Shown: positions 6,678 through 6,792 of the stretch, in pieces
Layout of the letters: every line of letters starts with the position of its first letter
Position numbering within the stretch: position 1 is the stretch's first letter
From: Prevotella sp. UBA1378
GTDB lineage: Bacteria > Bacteroidota > Bacteroidia > Bacteroidales > Bacteroidaceae
Direction of reading: 5' to 3'
Assembly: GCA_002305505.1 (NCBI GenBank)
Contig: DBRC01000067.1
Location: forward strand, 16,204 to 22,995
DNA length: 6,792 bases
Notes under the pieces: model-generated
What the model saw: only the letters and a program-made list of their open reading frames with translations
What the model was told of the DNA's origin: nothing
Databases searched by the model: none
Program-made: the position numbers and the translations under genes

Positions 6678-6792
6678 CAGGAACTTATAAAGAAAGTTAA
6701 ACTAAAGTGCTGCGGAATTTAGGTTTATAATAAAAAGAATCAATGACAAAAGAAAAGAATAAAAACTATTTAGGGTTTACTAATTAATAGCA

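Larger units (their letters stand above)
5498..6716 (-). mobile_element. Remnant of an IS1380-family insertion sequence
   Basis: The element keeps its transposase-start end (right side of the window) and lacks the other end. The left limit is the point where transposase similarity stops, just beyond the glyA terminator. The right limit is uncertain. I place it near the sequence GTGCTGCGG at about 6707-6716, after which the DNA becomes AT-rich. With the other terminus gone, the terminal inverted repeats cannot be matched inside this window, and no target-site duplication can be shown. Confidence 0.6.

Noticed and set aside
6726..6731. TATAAT on the plus strand as an outward promoter
   Set aside because: This is the E. 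coli-type -10 box. The phylum uses TAnnTTTG, and no matching -33 box or downstream gene is present in the window.
1..6792. CRISPR array, tRNA, rRNA or defence or toxin-antitoxin genes
   Set aside because: No regularly spaced direct repeats, no cloverleaf and no additional coding frames outside the five loci were found.

Overview
The window reads as ordinary chromosome from a Bacteroidales-type bacterium (Bacteroides, Parabacteroides or a close relative). Three things support this. The promoters match the Bacteroidota form, with a -7 box TAnnTTTG and, for two of them, a TTG/TTTG -33 box 19-20 bp upstream. Shine-Dalgarno sequences are absent or weak before the genes. The transposase remnant has the PFGGI...DxD...RMDxG...NxRGxxE pattern of the IS1380 elements common in this order. 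Species cannot be fixed from the sequence alone.

Layout. Positions 1-157 are a short gene-free stretch with an unusually GC-rich left half. A class A penicillin-binding protein (PBP1A type) fills 158-2473 on the minus strand. A 118-bp divergent promoter region (2474-2591) separates it from a plus-strand run: pyrB (2592-3539), pyrI (3542-3997, 2 bp after pyrB) and, after a 116-bp gap with its own promoter, glyA (4114-5394). An intrinsic-terminator-like hairpin follows glyA at 5443-5481. From about 5498 the sequence is a decayed IS1380-family element on the minus strand. Its transposase has lost its C-terminus and appears frameshifted at its start codon. The AT-rich remainder (about 6717-6792) holds no gene I can support.

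Function. The intact genes are housekeeping. PBP1A polymerises and crosslinks peptidoglycan at the inner membrane. PyrB and PyrI are the catalytic and zinc-bearing regulatory chains of aspartate transcarbamoylase, the committed step of pyrimidine synthesis. GlyA interconverts serine and glycine and feeds one-carbon units to thymidylate and purine synthesis, so the plus-strand genes are linked by nucleotide supply.

I found no new multi-gene system. The items worth a second look are regulatory and structural: a long inverted repeat in the IS leader that would bury the transposase start codon only in read-through transcripts, a perfect 10-bp inverted repeat made by the two divergent -7 boxes, a nested dyad over the glyA promoter, and the two-ended decay of the transposase.
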